Source: Cystobacter fuscus
GTDB taxonomy: Bacteria; Myxococcota; Myxococcia; Myxococcales; Myxococcaceae
Length of the DNA stretch: 64,000 nucleotides
NCBI RefSeq assembly: GCF_002305875.1
Contig: NZ_CP022098.1
Coordinates: forward strand, 10,292,001-10,356,000
Reading direction: 5' to 3'
Shown: piece after piece, positions 62,064-64,000 of the stretch
How positions within the stretch are numbered: the stretch's first letter is position 1
How the letters are laid out: every line of letters starts with the position of its first letter
Translations under genes and position numbers: made by a program
The notes under the pieces: model-generated
The model's database searches: none
The model's input: the letters and a program-made list of their open reading frames with translations, nothing else
Told to the model about the DNA's origin: nothing

Positions 62064-62888
62064 ATGAAGCGGATTCTCCTGGCGGTGGTCACCCTCACGT
62101 ACGCGCTCGGGTTCTCCACGGGCTGCGCGGCGGGCAAGAAGTTCAACGTGGGGCGCACGGCGGCCTCCCTCCTCATCTCGGATCAACAGGAGAACCAGCT
62201 CGGCCTGCAGGTGAAGCAGGAGCTGGAGACGAAGGAGAAGATCAAGTACCTGGAGGACCCCACCGTCGTGGAGTACGTGCGCAACCTCTCCACGGGCATC
62301 CTGCAACAGGCCAACAAGGATCGCCCCGGGGTGAAGTGGAAGATCAACGTCATCGATGACCCGAAGACGGTGAACGCCTTCGCCACGCCGGGCGGCTACC
62401 TCTACGTGTACACGGGCCTGCTGCTCGCGGCCGAGAACGAGGCGGAGGTGGCCGGCGTCATGGGCCACGAGGCCGGGCACGTGGTGGGCCGGCACTCCGC
62501 CCAGGCGATGCTGCTGCAGTACGGCGAGCAGGCCATCGTCGACGCGGCGCTCGGCAAGAACGCCGGGACGGTGTCGCAGATCGCCGCGAGCCTGGCCGGC
62601 AATGGCGCGGCCCTGGCCTTCAGCCGCAGCAACGAGACGGAAGCGGACGAGCTGGGCGCCAGGTACATCTCGGCGGTGAACTACGATCCGCACGCCCTGG
62701 CCTCCTTCTTCCAGAAGCTCGCGGCCCAGGAGGGCAAGACGCCCGCGGTGCTCAAGTGGCTGAGCACGCACCCGGCGAGCGCCGACCGCGTCGTGCACAT
62801 CAACCAGTTCATCCAGCAGAACCGGCTGAAGGGCGCGGAGCTGGGTGGCAGCCAGCTCGCCGCCATCAAGCAGCGCCTGCGCAAGTAG
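62064..62888 (+). CDS. M48-family metalloprotease lipoprotein
   Basis: 274 residues. The signal ends at FSTGC (Cys21), so probably lipid-anchored. The zinc motif HEAGH is at 135-139 and the third ligand Glu lies in SNETEADELGARY. PGGYLYVYTGLL precedes the site, as in BepA/YfgC-type proteases that survey outer-membrane protein assembly. THPASADRVVHINQF is also typical of that group. AAGGAAGG lies before ATG 62064. It is separate from the polysaccharide genes by 151 bases. Confidence 0.9.
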   Translation: MKRILLAVVTLTYALGFSTGCAAGKKFNVGRTAASLLISDQQENQLGLQVKQELETKEKIKYLEDPTVVEYVRNLSTGILQQANKDRPGVKWKINVIDDPKTVNAFATPGGYLYVYTGLLLAAENEAEVAGVMGHEAGHVVGRHSAQAMLLQYGEQAIVDAALGKNAGTVSQIAASLAGNGAALAFSRSNETEADELGARYISAVNYDPHALASFFQKLAAQEGKTPAVLKWLSTHPASADRVVHINQFIQQNRLKGAELGGSQLAAIKQRLRK

Positions 62889-62897
62889 GCACCCGCG

Positions 62898-63968
62898 CTA
62901 CGGCAGGGACGAGCGCTCGGACTCTTCTGATGGGGGAGCCTCGGGTGCCTCGTCCCGCAACTCGGCGGGGGGCTCGATGTCGGTGGGAGCGCGCTCGGCC
63001 ATGCGCCGGCGCCACCGCCAGAAGCCGAGCCGCTCACGCCCCGAGCCTCCCGCCTCCACCTCCGCCTCGCCCTTGAGGTGGGGGGTCTCGATGGGCGGGG
63101 GCCGCCCTTGCGCGAGCGCCGCCTCGGCCTCGGCCTGCTCGAGGATGGCGTTCACCTCTCCTCCGAGGATGAAGATGAGGCCGGTGAGGTAGAGCCACAG
63201 CAGGAGCACGATGACGCCGCCGATGGAGCCATAGGTGACGTTGTAGCGGCCGAAGTGCTCGACGTACTGGGTGAAGCCCCAGGTGGTGAGCAGCCACAGC
63301 ACGCTGGCGATCAACGCGCCGGGGGACAGGAAGCTGTAGCGGTGGCGCACGGCGGGCAGGCGCCAGTAGCACAGGGCGAGCGCCAGCATGACGAGCGCGG
63401 TGACGGAGGGCCAGCGCAACCAGGACCACACGGCGTGGTAGGCGTTGAGCACGTGCAGGTGCTGGGCGATCCATTCCCCCAACCGCCCGCCCAACAGGAA
63501 CAGGGTGAGGGCCACGGGGATGAGCAGCGAGCCCGCCACGGTCATGAGCAGCGCGAGCCCCTGGGTGTGCCACAGGGGCCGGTACTCGGGCACGTCATAG
63601 GCGAGGTTGAGCGCCCGGCGGAACGCGTCCACGCCGCGCGAGGCGGACCAGAGCGACAACGCCAGGCCGAAGGTGACCAGGCGTGGCTGGGTGTCCTGGG
63701 CGATGGAGCGCAGGTGCGCCTGGACCAGCCCCAGGGCATCCGCCGGCATGAGCGGGCCGAGCCGCTCCACCATGGACACCACCGCGCCCCGCTCCAGCGG
63801 CAGGTGGGCCGCGAGCGTCACGACGAAGAAGAGGAAGGGAAAGAGCGCGAAGAGGAAATAGAAGGCGAGCTGCGCCGCGCACTCGGTGACCGCGTCCTCC
63901 TCGATCTCCACCCAGAGGCGCCGGAAGAACTCGCGCCATGTGAGGCTCCTCGGCTTACGCAGTCGCAT
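62898..63968 (-). CDS. YihY/BrkB-family membrane protein
   Basis: 356 residues with six membrane helices. Family marks: TECAAQLAFYFLFALFPFLFFVV, LWSASRGVDAFRRALNLAYDVPEYRPLW, and YGSIGGVIVLLLWLYLTGLIFILGGEVNAILEQ. The C-terminal 70 residues are charged and cytosolic. It was once annotated as ribonuclease BN, which is wrong for this family; its role, perhaps in transport, is unknown. The gene converges with the M48 protease. Confidence 0.9.
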   Translation of the reverse strand: MRLRKPRSLTWREFFRRLWVEIEEDAVTECAAQLAFYFLFALFPFLFFVVTLAAHLPLERGAVVSMVERLGPLMPADALGLVQAHLRSIAQDTQPRLVTFGLALSLWSASRGVDAFRRALNLAYDVPEYRPLWHTQGLALLMTVAGSLLIPVALTLFLLGGRLGEWIAQHLHVLNAYHAVWSWLRWPSVTALVMLALALCYWRLPAVRHRYSFLSPGALIASVLWLLTTWGFTQYVEHFGRYNVTYGSIGGVIVLLLWLYLTGLIFILGGEVNAILEQAEAEAALAQGRPPPIETPHLKGEAEVEAGGSGRERLGFWRWRRRMAERAPTDIEPPAELRDEAPEAPPSEESERSSLP

Positions 63969-64000
63969 TCCTTCCCCAGCACGGGTCTTGGGTTGAGCGA

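Overview
The window is high-GC DNA of myxobacterial type, most like the Cystobacterineae (Archangium/Cystobacter/Myxococcus relatives). Pointers are a Ser/Thr kinase followed by a DUF2381-type protein, a Sit-like lipoprotein toxin with a SUFU/Imm11-type immunity protein, an ECF sigma factor with a CorE-type cysteine-rich tail, and a large Wzx/Wzy-type exopolysaccharide locus. The assignment is inferred from gene content. I saw no rRNA, tRNA, CRISPR array, insertion sequence or prophage.

Layout. 1-6.5 kb: the 3' part of a 3-hydroxybutyrate oligomer hydrolase, a secreted protein, a lipoprotein hydrolase, and a decayed stretch (a GST without its N-terminal half, a frameshifted secreted gene, a short C-terminal fragment), then an SDR oxidoreductase. 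6.5-23.2 kb: housekeeping genes: PBP1A, an RluA-type pseudouridine synthase, a pentapeptide-repeat protein, a metallo-beta-lactamase-fold nuclease, an orphan RsbR/GAF/PAS histidine kinase, a DMT exporter, a Coa1-like protein, etfA/etfB, an acyl-CoA dehydrogenase, transaldolase, KdsD and a D-2-hydroxyacid dehydrogenase. 23.2-31.1 kb: a minus-strand operon (outer-membrane protein, LptM-like lipoprotein, lysA, dapA, dapB, folK, TPR protein) with mutM upstream.

31.2-41.7 kb is an accessory, conflict-type region. It holds a SIR2 protein with a degenerate NTPase-like C-terminus, a kinase-DUF2381 pair, an AAA ATPase that looks cut at its N-terminus, and a lipoprotein AHH-type nuclease toxin with a two-domain immunity protein. 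An orphan HlyD-type adaptor and a CorE-like sigma factor close it. Two gene fossils are visible by eye: a 50-bp copy of the sigma factor's cysteine-rich 3' end (37050-37099), and an 85-bp in-frame mosaic of the kinase and DUF2381 genes (39984-40068). They show that this region has repeatedly gained and lost cassettes.

43.9-61.9 kb is a surface-polysaccharide locus: an MBOAT/SGNH acylation pair, six glycosyltransferases, a Wzz/Wzc-type co-polymerase with a dead kinase-like domain, a Wza-type export lipoprotein, a Wzx flippase, a Wzy/WaaL-type polymerase, a PIG-L deacetylase, a phosphodiesterase-like protein and a nucleotidyltransferase-like protein. No initiating phosphosugar transferase is present, so it must lie elsewhere. 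The window ends with an M48 metalloprotease lipoprotein and a YihY/BrkB membrane protein.
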